Made by a program: the position numbers and the translations under genes. From Micromonospora sp. WMMD812 (GTDB taxonomy: Bacteria; Actinomycetota; Actinomycetes; Mycobacteriales; Micromonosporaceae), in the NCBI RefSeq assembly GCF_027497215.1, contig NZ_CP114904.1:1426001-1490000 (forward strand): a DNA stretch of 64,000 bases. The letters run 5' to 3'. A model generated the notes under the pieces. That model had not been told where the DNA came from, did no database searches, and was given only the letters and a program-made list of their open reading frames with translations. Shown here in pieces: positions 1-8,251 of the stretch (its first letter is position 1; every line of letters begins with the position of its first letter).

Positions 1-414
1 GGCCGCCGCGGCGTACCCGCGTGCGTCGAGCACGTACTCCACGATCCGGCGACCGTGGTCGGCGGCCCGCAGCGTCGGCGACTCGACCCGCAGGACCGGC
101 AGTCCGACCGCCGCGCTCACCGCGCTCTTCATCCGTTCGGCGCGCTGCGCGGCCGAGCCGGCCGGCGCGGCCGGACCGATCTCCACCGCGACGAGGGGAC
201 GGCCGGTGTCGGCGGAGCAGACCACGAGGTCGAATCCCTCCCGGCTGGCCGTGCTCCACTGGTGGCCGGTGATGCCCGGCGGACGACCCTGCACCAGCTC
301 GCCGAGGCGGTGCCCGGCGTGCACCCGGTGCCCGGCGCGGGTGAGCACGGCGGTCCGCCCGCCCGCCGGGGGCAGCGCCCGCAGCCAGGCGCCGTCGTCA
401 CTGGTGCTCGTCAT
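1..414 (-). CDS. DUF2726-like hypothetical protein, 3' end beyond window
   Basis: The frame is open from an ATG at 414 to the left edge, giving 138 visible residues with no stop, so the C-terminus lies outside. The readable core is FDLVVCSADTGRPLVAVEIG, followed by a basic stretch (QRAERMKSAV) and VGLPVLRVES. This resembles the DUF2726 / restriction-endonuclease-like fold, where a D...E-x-K type core precedes a 'lpllRv' strand. The family match is from memory and the function is unknown. It is transcribed away from the Asp23 cluster, with a 203-bp divergent intergenic region between them. Confidence 0.6.
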   Translation of the reverse strand, partial: MTSTSDDGAWLRALPPAGGRTAVLTRAGHRVHAGHRLGELVQGRPPGITGHQWSTASREGFDLVVCSADTGRPLVAVEIGPAAPAGSAAQRAERMKSAVSAAVGLPVLRVESPTLRAADHGRRIVEYVLDARGYAAAA

Positions 415-617
415 CTGCCTGATCCATCCGCCGGTCGGTCGAACGGGCCCGAGTGTAGGCGGTGGATCATGGTGGCCACCGCGCCGGGCGCTCGCCACGC
501 CGAGGAGGAACCCGGGGTCGAGCTGTGACGTGGATCACAGCCGCTCGGACGTTCCAGGTCCTCCGCGCGGTGTATCCAGACCGACGCGCCGGTAGCGGAT
601 CGGCGCCGGGAGGTGTC

Positions 618-806
618 ATGTCGCGACAGCAGTTCGGCTTCCTCGCCGGCTTCCTGGTCGTGGCGGTCTGGGCGGCGGCCGGTATCGGGGTTGCCGCCCT
701 CGCCGTGCTGGCCGGCCTGTTCGGCTGGCTCGTCGTCCGGGTCCTGGACGGGGACCTCGCGGTGACCGGGCTCGGCGACCGGGTCCGCCCGGCCCGACGC
801 CGGTAG
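618..806 (+). CDS. small membrane protein of the Asp23 cluster (DUF2273-like)
   Basis: A 62-residue protein starting at ATG 618 behind a GGGAGGTG ribosome-binding site. It is almost entirely two hydrophobic segments (about residues 8-24 and 27-43), ending in a short Arg-rich tail. Small integral membrane proteins of this size (DUF2273 type) commonly accompany Asp23/Gls24 genes. Here the Asp23 gene starts 20 bp downstream, so it is probably the first gene of a five-gene unit. A role as membrane partner or anchor of the Asp23 protein is inferred from context; the sequence itself only shows a small membrane protein. Confidence 0.7.
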   Translation: MSRQQFGFLAGFLVVAVWAAAGIGVAALAVLAGLFGWLVVRVLDGDLAVTGLGDRVRPARRR

Positions 807-826
807 CGCCGGGACGGGAGCGCCCG

Positions 827-1162
827 ATGACCGATCGGACCGACCGCGGCCACACCCGGATCAACCCGGAGGCGGTCGCCCGGGTCGCCGCACACGCCGC
901 CCGGCAGGTGCCCGGCGTGTACGCGCTGGTGCCCGTACCCGCCCGGCCGCACGGGGTGGCGGTCCGCCTCGATGACCACGTAGCGAGCGTCGACGTCGAC
1001 CTGGTCGCCTGGTACGGCCGGAGTGTGCTGGCGGTCGCCGACGCGGTCCGCGACGCGGTGATCGACCGGGTGCGGGCGTCGACTGGCCTGGCCGTGCGGG
1101 AGGTGACCGTCACGGTGGACGACCTGGTCGTGCCCGGCCCGGACGTACCGGTGCCGCGATGA
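827..1162 (+). CDS. Asp23/Gls24 family envelope stress protein
   Basis: 111 residues. The pattern I-N-P-E-A-V-A-R-V-A-A-H-A-A-R-Q-V-P-G-V near the N-terminus and the alternating strands VDVDLVAWYG and VREVTVTVDDLVV are typical of the Asp23 (alkaline shock / Gls24) fold. Family members sit at the inner face of the membrane, held by small membrane anchors, and respond to cell-envelope stress. The two membrane proteins downstream (1178 and 1693) have the same flavour, and the arrangement is a standard actinobacterial Asp23-DUF6286 cluster. The exact role is not established by sequence. Confidence 0.85.
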   Translation: MTDRTDRGHTRINPEAVARVAAHAARQVPGVYALVPVPARPHGVAVRLDDHVASVDVDLVAWYGRSVLAVADAVRDAVIDRVRASTGLAVREVTVTVDDLVVPGPDVPVPR

Positions 1163-1177
1163 CGGGCCGGGCCTGAG

Positions 1178-1696
1178 GTGCGTACCGCCAACCGGCTGGC
1201 CACGCTGCTGCTGGCAACCGCCCTGCTCGGCGCCGGCGCGCTGGTGGTGGTGGAGGGGCTGCTGGCCGTGGCGGGGCGCGCCCCGCTGCTCGTCGACCGC
1301 GCCCGCTGGGCCAGGGCGCTCGGCGCCACCCGATGGGACGACCCGGCGGTGCGGGCCAGTGCGGTGGCGCTCATCCTCGTCGGTCTGGCCGTCCTCGCCG
1401 CCGAACTGCGCCGGTGGTCGCCCCGCCGGCTGGACGCCGGCGAGGGGTGGCACCTGCACCGGAGATCGGTCGAGCGCCGGCTGGCCGTCGCCGTGCGGTC
1501 GGTTCCCGGCGTACGGCGGGCACGGGTGCGGATCCGGCGGCGGGGCGCCGAGTGGCGGCCGCGGGTGGTGGCCACCGGGGACCCGGCGGCGCGCCCCGAG
1601 GTCGAGTTCGCCGTGCACCAGGAGCTGCATCGGCTGGCCGCGCCCCGCCCCGGCCGGATCGACGTACGGCTGCTTCCCCGCCGGGGGGCGGCGTGA
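1178..1696 (+). CDS. DUF6286-like membrane protein of the Asp23 cluster
   Basis: 172 residues from a GTG start 15 bp after the Asp23 stop. There are two membrane segments (about residues 8-30 and 58-76), then a cytosolic C-terminal domain with repeated basic patterns (RSVERRLAVAVRSVPGVRRA, then RIDVRLLPRR). The V-P-G-V-R-R-A-R-V-R-I strand resembles the Asp23 core, so the soluble part may be a degenerate Asp23-like domain. Its stop overlaps the next start by 4 bp (GTGA), so the genes are translationally coupled. Likely a membrane anchor or partner for the Asp23 protein. Confidence 0.75.
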   Translation: MRTANRLATLLLATALLGAGALVVVEGLLAVAGRAPLLVDRARWARALGATRWDDPAVRASAVALILVGLAVLAAELRRWSPRRLDAGEGWHLHRRSVERRLAVAVRSVPGVRRARVRIRRRGAEWRPRVVATGDPAARPEVEFAVHQELHRLAAPRPGRIDVRLLPRRGAA

Positions 1697-2253
1697 CCAA
1701 CGCCGCGCACCGCGTGCTGTGGACCGTTGTGGCTCTGCTGCTGGTCGCGGTCGGCGGGGTCACGCTGGCGCTGAACCTCGGCCGGCTTCCCGGCGGCGAC
1801 CCCGGTGGGGTCCTGCTCAGCCCCGGGATGCGCCGCGCCTGGCGGATCAGCGCGCCCTGGGGCGCCCTCGCCGCGGTGGTCGCCGGCGTGCTGGCCGCCC
1901 TGGCCGGGCAGTGGCTGCTCGGGCGAGAACTCCGCGCCGCCCGTGGCCCGCTGCGCCGCATGCTGGCCCATTCGGGGCGTCGGCGCGGGCGGACCAGGGT
2001 GCCCGCGCCGGCGCTGGCCCGGGCGCTGGAGCGGGACCTGACCGGGGATCCGCGCATCCGGCGGGCGCGGGTGGTGCTGAGCGGCGACCCGCCCCGGCCC
2101 GACCTGTGGATCCGGGTCGACATCGCGGCCGGCGCGCGGACCTCCGGCCTGCGCGACCACGTGGCCACCGCGGTCGGCCGGTACGTCGAGACCGCCGGCG
2201 AGCGCCCCGCGCACCTCGACGTGACCGCACGGATCGATCCCGGCCAGGCATGA
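1693..2253 (+). CDS. AmaP-like alkaline shock membrane anchor
   Basis: 186 residues from GTG 1693 (4-bp overlap with the previous stop). Two hydrophobic segments (about 6-26 and 57-80) frame a short external loop. A cytosolic domain follows with LARALERDLTGDPRIRRARV and a strand-rich end (HLDVTARIDPG). The two-segment membrane hairpin plus Asp23-like soluble domain is the architecture of AmaP, which tethers Asp23 to the membrane. This gene closes the cluster; the following gene could begin by overlapping its stop (ATGA at 2250). Confidence 0.7.
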   Translation: MTNAAHRVLWTVVALLLVAVGGVTLALNLGRLPGGDPGGVLLSPGMRRAWRISAPWGALAAVVAGVLAALAGQWLLGRELRAARGPLRRMLAHSGRRRGRTRVPAPALARALERDLTGDPRIRRARVVLSGDPPRPDLWIRVDIAAGARTSGLRDHVATAVGRYVETAGERPAHLDVTARIDPGQA

Positions 2254-2318
2254 TCGACGGCAGCGGCGGCGTACGGACGCCGGCCGCTGGCGCGATCGCG
2301 GGAACTGCGAGGTGGGAC

Positions 2319-3053
2319 GTGCGGGTGGTGTCGCTGGTGCCGTCGCTGACCGAGGCGGTCGCGGCGACGCTGCCCGGCGTGCTGGTGGGGGCCACCGACT
2401 GGTGCACCCACCCCGCCGGGCTGGACGTCCCGCGGGTCGGCGGCAGCAAGTACCCGGACCTCGACCGGGTGCTCGCGCTCCGGCCCGACCTCGTGCTGCT
2501 CAACGTCGAGGAGAACCGCCGCGCGGACGCCGACGCGCTGGTGGCGGCCGGGGTGCCCGTCCGGGTGACCTACCCCCGCACCGTCACCGAGGCGCTGACC
2601 GAGCTGGCCGAGCTGCTCGCCGCGCTCGGCGCGACCGAGGAACCGGCCTGGCTGAACGCCGCCCGCCGGGCGTGGGCCGACCCGCCGCGATGCGACCCGA
2701 TACGCCGGGCCGTGGTGCCGGTCTGGCGCCGGCCCTGGGTGGTGCTCGGTTCGGACACCTTCGCCGGTGACGTGCTGCGCCGGCTCGGGGTGGAGAACCG
2801 GTACGCCGGCCACCCCGAGCGCTACCCCCGGCCGGACCTGGCCGAGCTGCGCGGGAAGCAGCCGGACCTGGTCGTGCTCCCGGACGAGCCGTACCGCTTC
2901 ACCGCCGGCGACGGGCCGGAGGCGTTCCCCCACACGCCGTGCGCCCTGCTCTCCGGGCGACACCTGACCTGGTACGGCCCCTCCCTCGCGGAGGCGCCGG
3001 CCGTGCTGGCGGCGCAGCTGGCCCGGCCGGTGACGGCGCCCAGCCCCGAGTGA
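2319..3053 (+). CDS. helical-backbone metal receptor (BtuF-like fold, cytosolic)
   Basis: 244 residues. It begins MRVVSLVPSLTEAVA, the standard opening of the periplasmic-binding-fold family that binds cobalamin or ferric siderophores; further motifs are VGATDWCTHPAG, RPDLVLLNVEENR and a second-lobe 'KQPDLVVLPDEPY'. I chose GTG 2319 because a GAGGTGGGA ribosome-binding site precedes it and family members start here. An in-frame ATG at 2250, overlapping the AmaP-like stop, would add 23 unconserved residues. No signal peptide or lipobox is visible, so it is probably cytosolic, and its ligand is unknown. No transporter genes adjoin it. Confidence 0.75.
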   Translation: MRVVSLVPSLTEAVAATLPGVLVGATDWCTHPAGLDVPRVGGSKYPDLDRVLALRPDLVLLNVEENRRADADALVAAGVPVRVTYPRTVTEALTELAELLAALGATEEPAWLNAARRAWADPPRCDPIRRAVVPVWRRPWVVLGSDTFAGDVLRRLGVENRYAGHPERYPRPDLAELRGKQPDLVVLPDEPYRFTAGDGPEAFPHTPCALLSGRHLTWYGPSLAEAPAVLAAQLARPVTAPSPE

Positions 3054-3135
3054 GCCGCCCGGCCGTACCGCGCGGTCGGCACGGGCCACGGCCGGCGGGC
3101 CGCGCCACGTACGCCTCGCGCCGCGACCGACCGGC

Positions 3136-4122
3136 TCAGGCGCGACCGTCGTCCGGCCGGCGGGGCGGCGGCCCGCCGCTGGCCCGGGCGCGTTCCCGCC
3201 GGGGGGCCAGGACGCTCCAGCCGATCGACACCGCCAGGGTCAGCACCACCACCGCCAGGGTGAGCCAGAGCGGCAGCTTTCCCACCGGCGTCTCGGCCAG
3301 GATCAACTTCACCCCGGCGAAGGCCAGCAGGAGAGCCAGCCCGTACCGCAGGTATCCGAAGTGGCGCAGCAGCCCGGCCAGACAGAAGTAGAGGCTGCGC
3401 AGCCCCAGAACGGCGAAGGCGTTGGCGGTCCAGACCAGGAAGGTGTGGGTGGTGATGGCGAGGATCGCGGCCACCGAGTCGATCGCGAAGACCACGTCGG
3501 TGGCCTCGATCGCGACCAGCGCGACCAGCAGCAGGGTGGCCCGCCGACGCCCGGCCGATCGCACGGTGAACCGGTCGCCGTGGTACCGCGGGTCGGTCGG
3601 CACCAGCCGCCGGAACAGCCGGACCACCACGTTGCGCTCCGGGTCCACGTCCGGTTCGCCGCGTACGGCCAGCCGCCACCCGGTCCAGATCAGGAAGCCG
3701 CCGAGCACCAGGCCGGCCCAGGCCAGTCGCTCCAGCAGCTCGGCGCCGACGAAGATGAAGACCAACCGGAACGCCAGCGCACCGACCACACCCCAGAACA
3801 GCACCTTGTGCTGGTAGCCGGCGGGCACCCGGAAGTAGCCGAAGAGCAGGGCGAAGACGAAGACGTTGTCCACCGACAACGCCTTCTCCAACAGGTAGCC
3901 GGAGAAGTACGCGACCGCGGGGTCACCGCCGCCCCACACCCAGATGAGCACGCCGAAGAGAACGCCGGCGCCGATCCAGACCCCGCTCCAGACCAGCGCC
4001 TCGCGCAGCTCGATGACGTGGTTGTCCCGGTGGGAGAGCACGTCCACCGCGAGCATCACGGCGATGACTGCGGCCACCGCAGCCCAGGCCCAGAGCGGCA
4101 CCGGAAATGTCGTGTCGCCCAC
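3136..4122 (-). CDS. TerC family integral membrane protein
   Basis: 328 residues with about eight membrane segments. The TerC signatures are clear: a membrane-embedded acidic motif in EKALSVDNVFVFALLFGYF and a second in IEATDVVFAIDSVAAILAI. Family members (TerC/Alx) are implicated in tellurite resistance and in Mn2+ export, including metal loading of secreted enzymes; substrate cannot be told from sequence. GTG 4122 is chosen because a GGAGGG site lies 8 bp upstream and the frame beyond it is Arg-rich and unconserved. Convergent with the receptor gene at its 3' side. Confidence 0.9.
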   Translation of the reverse strand: MGDTTFPVPLWAWAAVAAVIAVMLAVDVLSHRDNHVIELREALVWSGVWIGAGVLFGVLIWVWGGGDPAVAYFSGYLLEKALSVDNVFVFALLFGYFRVPAGYQHKVLFWGVVGALAFRLVFIFVGAELLERLAWAGLVLGGFLIWTGWRLAVRGEPDVDPERNVVVRLFRRLVPTDPRYHGDRFTVRSAGRRRATLLLVALVAIEATDVVFAIDSVAAILAITTHTFLVWTANAFAVLGLRSLYFCLAGLLRHFGYLRYGLALLLAFAGVKLILAETPVGKLPLWLTLAVVVLTLAVSIGWSVLAPRRERARASGGPPPRRPDDGRA

Positions 4123-4288
4123 CCGGCGCCCTCCGCATCGACCGCTCCACCGGGCTCTGCTTCCGCCGGTCGTCCTGGGACGACGGCTCCGAGGCACTGT
4201 CACTTCCGAGCCTAGGCGAGCCGCGGGGCCGGCGAGCCCGCTCCGGCGAAGTCGGCACCACGGCGGGACGCGCCGGCCCCGGGCGGGC

Positions 4289-4981
4289 TCAGGCCAGCGG
4301 GGTGACCCGGCCCGCCTCGACCAGGGCGGTGTCGTCCACGTCGAACGTGATCGTGTTCGACACCCGGACCACGCCGCTGACCCGGGCGGCGAGCCGGCCC
4401 GCGAGATCCGCGGCGGATCGACGGTCCACCCGCCCGGCCAGGGTGACCTCGCCGGCGCGGACCTGCACGGTGACCAGGCCGTCCCGGACGGCGAGGATCC
4501 GGTGCAGCACCTCCTGCACCACGTCCTCGCGGATCTCGGCGTCGGTGCGCAGGTGCACCCGGAGCAGGTCGCCGCGGGTCACGATGCCGACGAGCCGGCC
4601 GAGGTCGTCGAGCACCGGAAGCCGCTTCACCCGCTCCCGGTCCAGCTGCCGAGCCACCTCCGGCAGCGACGCCTCGGCGTACGTGGTGATCGCCGGCGCG
4701 GTCATCAGGTCCCGGGCGAGGAGCGCGTCGGCCTTCCCGCGGGCGCCGCGCCGGCGCCGGCTCTCGAAGATCCGCCGCTGCTCCGGCTCACCGCTGTGCT
4801 CGATCTTGTGCAGCAGATCCGCCTCGGACACCACGCCGAGCACCCGCCGGAACCCGTCGATCACCGGCGCCCCGCTGACGCCGCGCCGAACCAGCACGTC
4901 GACGATCTCCCGGTACGGCGTCGCCTCCTGCACCGTCGCGACGTCCCGCGTCATCACGTCGCCCACCTGCCAGGTCCTCAT
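4289..4981 (-). CDS. CBS-pair and BON domain protein
   Basis: 230 residues. Two CBS domains occupy about residues 5-60 (VGDVMTRDVATV, GAPVIDGFRRVLGVVSEADLL) and 90-145 (DLMTAPAITTY, VKRLPVLDDLGRLVGIVTRGDLL). A BON domain follows at about 150-220 (VRAGEVTLAGRVDRRSAADLAG, GVVRVSNTITFDVDD). CBS pairs bind adenosyl nucleotides and BON domains are thought to bind membranes or phospholipids, so this is probably a stress- or energy-sensing regulator. ATG 4981 has an AGGAGGCGGCG site. Such genes often belong to actinobacterial dormancy/universal-stress sets, but no Usp gene is adjacent. Confidence 0.88.
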   Translation of the reverse strand: MRTWQVGDVMTRDVATVQEATPYREIVDVLVRRGVSGAPVIDGFRRVLGVVSEADLLHKIEHSGEPEQRRIFESRRRRGARGKADALLARDLMTAPAITTYAEASLPEVARQLDRERVKRLPVLDDLGRLVGIVTRGDLLRVHLRTDAEIREDVVQEVLHRILAVRDGLVTVQVRAGEVTLAGRVDRRSAADLAGRLAARVSGVVRVSNTITFDVDDTALVEAGRVTPLA

Positions 4982-5210
4982 CGCCGCCTCCTCTCCGCTG
5001 TCTGTCCACCTGCGACGTTACGGACGGGGCGGGCCGTCGGGCAGGGTCGCGTGGCCGGGTCCGTCCGGTCCGCTGGACCCGGGTGGACAGGGGGCGAAGG
5101 TCCCGGTCCGGTGGGGCCCGGTCGGCCCTGCCGGCGTACCCGCTGCGGAGCGTCCACTGGAGATGCCACCGGGAAGCGCGGTGCGAGGGACGAGAAGGGA
5201 CGTGGAGACC

Positions 5211-5759
5211 ATGACCGCGACGACTGAGCGGACCACCGGCAGGATCACCGCTCCGGCGGGCGGCGCGCCCCGGGAGCGGGCGACCCGGTACCTGTTCGGC
5301 GGCCTGCGCCTCGCGTTGGGCTGGGTGTTCCTCTGGGCCTTCCTGGACAAGTTGTTCGGGTGGGGCCTGGCCACCGAGGAGAAGAACGCCTGGGTCAACG
5401 GCGGCAGCCCCACCAAGGGCTTTCTCGCCTTCGGGACGGCCGGCCCCTTCGAGGGCTTCTACCACGGCATCGCCGGCGCGGCCTGGGCCGACTGGTTGTT
5501 CATGATCGGGCTGGCCGCGATCGGGGCCGCCCTGCTGCTCGGCATGGGCGTGCGGGTCGCCGCGGTGGCCGGTGGGCTGCTCCTGGTGATGATGTGGACC
5601 GCCGTGCTGCCCCCGGAGAACAACCCCTTCATGGACGACCACCTGATCTACGCCGGCGTGTTGGCCGTGCTGGCGCTGGTCGACGCCGGCGACACGCTGG
5701 GCCTCGGCCGGGCGTGGGCGAGGCTGCCGCTGGTGCGGCGGCTGCCCTGGCTGCGCTGA
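5211..5759 (+). CDS. DoxX-like membrane protein
   Basis: 182 residues with four membrane segments: about 30-48, 79-105 around the FEGFYHGIAGAAWADWLFMIGL stretch, 108-130 and 143-158. The sequence LRLALGWVFLWAFLDKLFGWG is the usual first helix of DoxX/MauE-type proteins, here the longer variant with an insert (TKGFLAFGTAGPFEG). ATG 5211 is preferred; an in-frame GTG at 5202 is closer to the AAGGGA site and would add three residues. DoxX relatives take part in redox or thiosulfate-linked membrane functions, but no substrate can be assigned. Confidence 0.75.
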   Translation: MTATTERTTGRITAPAGGAPRERATRYLFGGLRLALGWVFLWAFLDKLFGWGLATEEKNAWVNGGSPTKGFLAFGTAGPFEGFYHGIAGAAWADWLFMIGLAAIGAALLLGMGVRVAAVAGGLLLVMMWTAVLPPENNPFMDDHLIYAGVLAVLALVDAGDTLGLGRAWARLPLVRRLPWLR

Positions 5760-5779
5760 CCGATCGATCCACCACCCGA

Positions 5780-5810
5780 CGGCGGGCGCCACCACCGGTG
5801 GCGCCCGCCG
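5780..5810 (+). terminator. terminator hairpin after the DoxX gene
   Basis: A perfect 14-bp GC-rich stem (CGGCGGGCGCCACC paired with its complement) with a 3-nt loop, starting 20 bp after the DoxX stop. There is no T-tract, as is common in actinobacteria. Confidence 0.75.
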
Positions 5811-5946
5811 GCTCGACGTGTCCGGGAGATGGCGCCGACGGCACCGGTACGGGCCCGGCTCCCGGGCTGCCGCACATCGGTGGGGCACGATCCGGCAGGA
5901 TCATCCCTGACCGGACACATCACCCAGTACGGCAGGAGATACCCGG

Positions 5947-6339
5947 ATGAACCAGGCAGCAGGTGCCCGCTCGGGCAAGCCCGACGTCGGCGCCATCGAG
6001 GGCGCGCCGCCCGCCGACCTCGTGATCGAGGACCTCACCGTCGGCGAGGGCCCGGAGGCGCAGCCCGGGCAGCTGGCCACGGTGCACTACGTGGGCGTCT
6101 CGCACTCCACCGGGCGCGAGTTCGACTCGTCCTGGGACCGTGGCGAGCCGTTCGAGTTCCCGCTCGGCGGCGGTCAGGTCATCGCCGGCTGGGACCGGGG
6201 CGTCGTCGGGATGCGGGCCGGCGGACGGCGTCGGCTGGTCATTCCGCCGCACCTGGGCTACGGCGACCGGGGTGCCGGCGGCGTCATCCGGCCGGGCGAG
6301 ACTCTCGTCTTCGTGGTGGACCTGCTCGCGGTGCGCTGA
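5947..6339 (+). CDS. FKBP-type peptidyl-prolyl isomerase
   Basis: 130 residues, a single FKBP domain covering almost the whole protein. Recognisable family residues are VHYVGVSHSTGREFDSSWDR, PFEFPLGGGQVIAGWDRGVVGMR, RRLVIPPHLGYGDRG and the terminal strand LVFVVDLL. These include the FK506-pocket positions Y, D, F, V-I-x-x-W and Y. It catalyses cis-trans isomerisation of Xaa-Pro bonds. No signal peptide is present, so it is cytosolic. An AGGAGA site precedes ATG 5947. It is monocistronic and convergent with the STAS gene. Confidence 0.95.
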   Translation: MNQAAGARSGKPDVGAIEGAPPADLVIEDLTVGEGPEAQPGQLATVHYVGVSHSTGREFDSSWDRGEPFEFPLGGGQVIAGWDRGVVGMRAGGRRRLVIPPHLGYGDRGAGGVIRPGETLVFVVDLLAVR

Positions 6340-6346
6340 GCAGGGC

Positions 6347-6377
6347 GCGGGGCCGTCGACCGCGTCGGCGGCCCCGC
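6347..6377. terminator. shared hairpin between convergent FKBP and STAS genes
   Basis: A 9-bp perfect stem (GCGGGGCCG and complement) with a 13-nt loop lies 8 bp after the FKBP stop and 29 bp from the STAS gene stop. The position suggests a terminator working in both directions. Confidence 0.55.
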
Positions 6378-6405
6378 CGCGCGGGCCGCGGGACCGAAGC
6401 GGTGA

Positions 6406-6801
6406 TCAGGCGGCGAGCACCAGCGGTTGCGCGGGCTGTGGCAGAGCGGCCGACTCGACGATCGGGATGACCCGGTGCAGGCCGGAGACCCGCAGCACCC
6501 GCGTCGTCACCGGATTCGGGTCGACCACGACCAGCTGCCCGCCGCAGGCCCGGACCCGCAGGTGCGCGGCGACGATCGCGCGCACCCCGGCGGCGGAGAG
6601 CAACCGGACGCCGGAGAGGTCGAGCCGCAGCACCGGTCGGGCGGGCGCGGCCCAGAGCGCCGAGCGGAGCGCACCGACCGAGGCGATGTCGATCTCGCCG
6701 ACGGCTCGCACGTCCACGCCGTGGTCATCCACGCTGACCTGCACGTGGAACCGGTCGCTGCCTTCTCCCATGCCCATGAATTTAGCCGTGACCACCGACA
6801 T
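6406..6801 (-). CDS. STAS domain anti-sigma factor antagonist
   Basis: 131 residues. The STAS core reads VDVRAVGEIDIASVGALRSAL, then PVLRLDLSGVRLLSAAGVRAIVAA, with the usual phosphorylatable Ser within D-x-S-G-V-R-x-L-S-A-A-G. Such proteins bind and release anti-sigma kinases when dephosphorylated. No kinase or sigma gene is next to it. ATG 6801 has a strong GGAGGGG site. The C-terminal VLRVSGLHRVIPI helix/strand is typical of the family. Confidence 0.85.
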   Translation of the reverse strand: MSVVTAKFMGMGEGSDRFHVQVSVDDHGVDVRAVGEIDIASVGALRSALWAAPARPVLRLDLSGVRLLSAAGVRAIVAAHLRVRACGGQLVVVDPNPVTTRVLRVSGLHRVIPIVESAALPQPAQPLVLAA

Positions 6802-7076
6802 TTCCGCCCCTCCGGAGAGTGATTCCGGGTACGTCCAGGGTCGGACCCCGAGAGACCCCGAGTCCGCCCCGGGACGCAGGTCGGGGGACGGGTGGGGACG
6901 GGTCGCGCGGCGACCGGACCGCCCGCCGCGGCCCGGGTCGCGCGGCGGCACGACGGGCCCGGCCTGGGTCGGGGCGACGACAGGGCGCCCGGCGCCGGCC
7001 CGGTCCGGTCGACGACACGGCGGCCGGCGCGGCCCACGGGCCCACGCGTTGGGCATCGGCGGGTGAGAATGCGGGA

Positions 7077-8093
7077 ATGGTCGTCCCCCGCCCCCGCCCG
7101 CCCCGGCTGATCCGGCCGGTGCGCGAGGCGGCCACCGTGCCACCCCCGTTGACCGGCCCGTGGGCCCCCGACGACCGGCGGCTCGACCGGGTCGACCTGC
7201 TCCCGCTGCCGGACGGCGCGGTCGGTCCCGAGGACGTGGTCGTCGACCCGTCCGGGCGGGTGGTGAGCGGCGACGAGGACGGGCGGCTCTGGTGGTGGCC
7301 GACCGATGCTCCGGCGGGCACCCGACCCCGACTGCTGGCCGAGACCGGCGGCCGGCCGCTCGGCATCGAACTCGACCCGGCCGGCGGTCTGGTGGTGTGC
7401 GACGCGTACCGCGGGCTGCTGCGGGTCACCCCGGACGGTGCGGTCCACGAGCTGACCGGCACCGCGCCGCCGGTGCACCTGGCCAACAATGCGGCGGTGG
7501 CCCGGGACGGCACCATCTACTTCACCGACTCCTCCGACCGGTTCCCGGTGTCGCACTGGAAGCGCGACCTGCTCGAGCACCGCCCGAACGGGCGGGTGCT
7601 CGCGTACCGGCCGGGCGCTGGCGGCGCCGAGGTGGTCGCGGAGGGCCTCTACTTTCCCAACGGGGTCGCGCTGACTCCGGACGAGTCCGCGCTGATGCTG
7701 GTGGAGACGACCACGCACCGGCTGTTGCGGGTCGAGCTGCCCGGCGGCACGGTGCGCGTCCTGGCCGACCTGCCCGCGTACCCGGACAACCTCTCGGCGG
7801 TCGGCGACGGCACGTACTGGATCGCGCTGCCCAGCCCCCGGGTGCCGGTCGCCGAACGGCTGCTGCCGCACCCGCGGTTGCGGCAGCTCGCCGCGCTGCT
7901 GCCCGACGCGATGCAGCCGCAGCCACGCCGGTACGGGCTGGTCGCGCTGGTCGACGGGGTCGGCGCGGTCCGCCGGACGCTGCACGGCCCGCAGGGCGAC
8001 TATTGGATGATCACCGGCGTACGCCAGCACGGCGACCAGCTCTGGCTTGGCAGCCTCCTGGGTCCGGGAGTGGCCCGGGTGCCGCTGACGTGA
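7077..8093 (+). CDS. SMP-30/strictosidine-synthase-like beta-propeller
   Basis: 338 residues. The propeller repeats include GPEDVVVDPSGRVVSGDEDGRLWW, GGRPLGIELDPAGGLVVCDAYRGLLRV, NNAAVARDGTIYFTDSSDRF and GLYFPNGVALTPDESALMLVETTTHRLLRV (read in pieces), matching the SMP-30/gluconolactonase and strictosidine-synthase-like family. Members are calcium-dependent lactonases or esterases; the substrate here is unknown. No signal peptide is seen. The start at ATG 7077 gives a sensible N-terminus, and upstream in-frame sequence is low-complexity Arg/Gly. The STAS gene is divergent, with about 275 bp between them. Confidence 0.8.
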   Translation: MVVPRPRPPRLIRPVREAATVPPPLTGPWAPDDRRLDRVDLLPLPDGAVGPEDVVVDPSGRVVSGDEDGRLWWWPTDAPAGTRPRLLAETGGRPLGIELDPAGGLVVCDAYRGLLRVTPDGAVHELTGTAPPVHLANNAAVARDGTIYFTDSSDRFPVSHWKRDLLEHRPNGRVLAYRPGAGGAEVVAEGLYFPNGVALTPDESALMLVETTTHRLLRVELPGGTVRVLADLPAYPDNLSAVGDGTYWIALPSPRVPVAERLLPHPRLRQLAALLPDAMQPQPRRYGLVALVDGVGAVRRTLHGPQGDYWMITGVRQHGDQLWLGSLLGPGVARVPLT

Positions 8094-8204
8094 GCCCTGC
8101 CGCTCCCGGGCTGCCGGTGGTGCGGTTGGGGCCCGGTTCGCCCTGGACCGTTTTTGTTCGCAGGCGGAGTGCGCACGGCCACGGCGCCGGGGGCGGTGAC
8201 GCAC

Positions 8205-8236
8205 CCGGGCCGGCCCGCGGGTGCGGGCCGGCCCGG
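8205..8236 (-). terminator. terminator hairpin of the L,D-transpeptidase gene
   Basis: A 14-bp perfect stem (CCGGGCCGGCCCGC) with a GGGT loop sits 15 bp beyond the transpeptidase stop, between two convergent genes. It may act on both strands. Confidence 0.7.
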
Positions 8237-8251
8237 TGTGCGGTGCGGTGG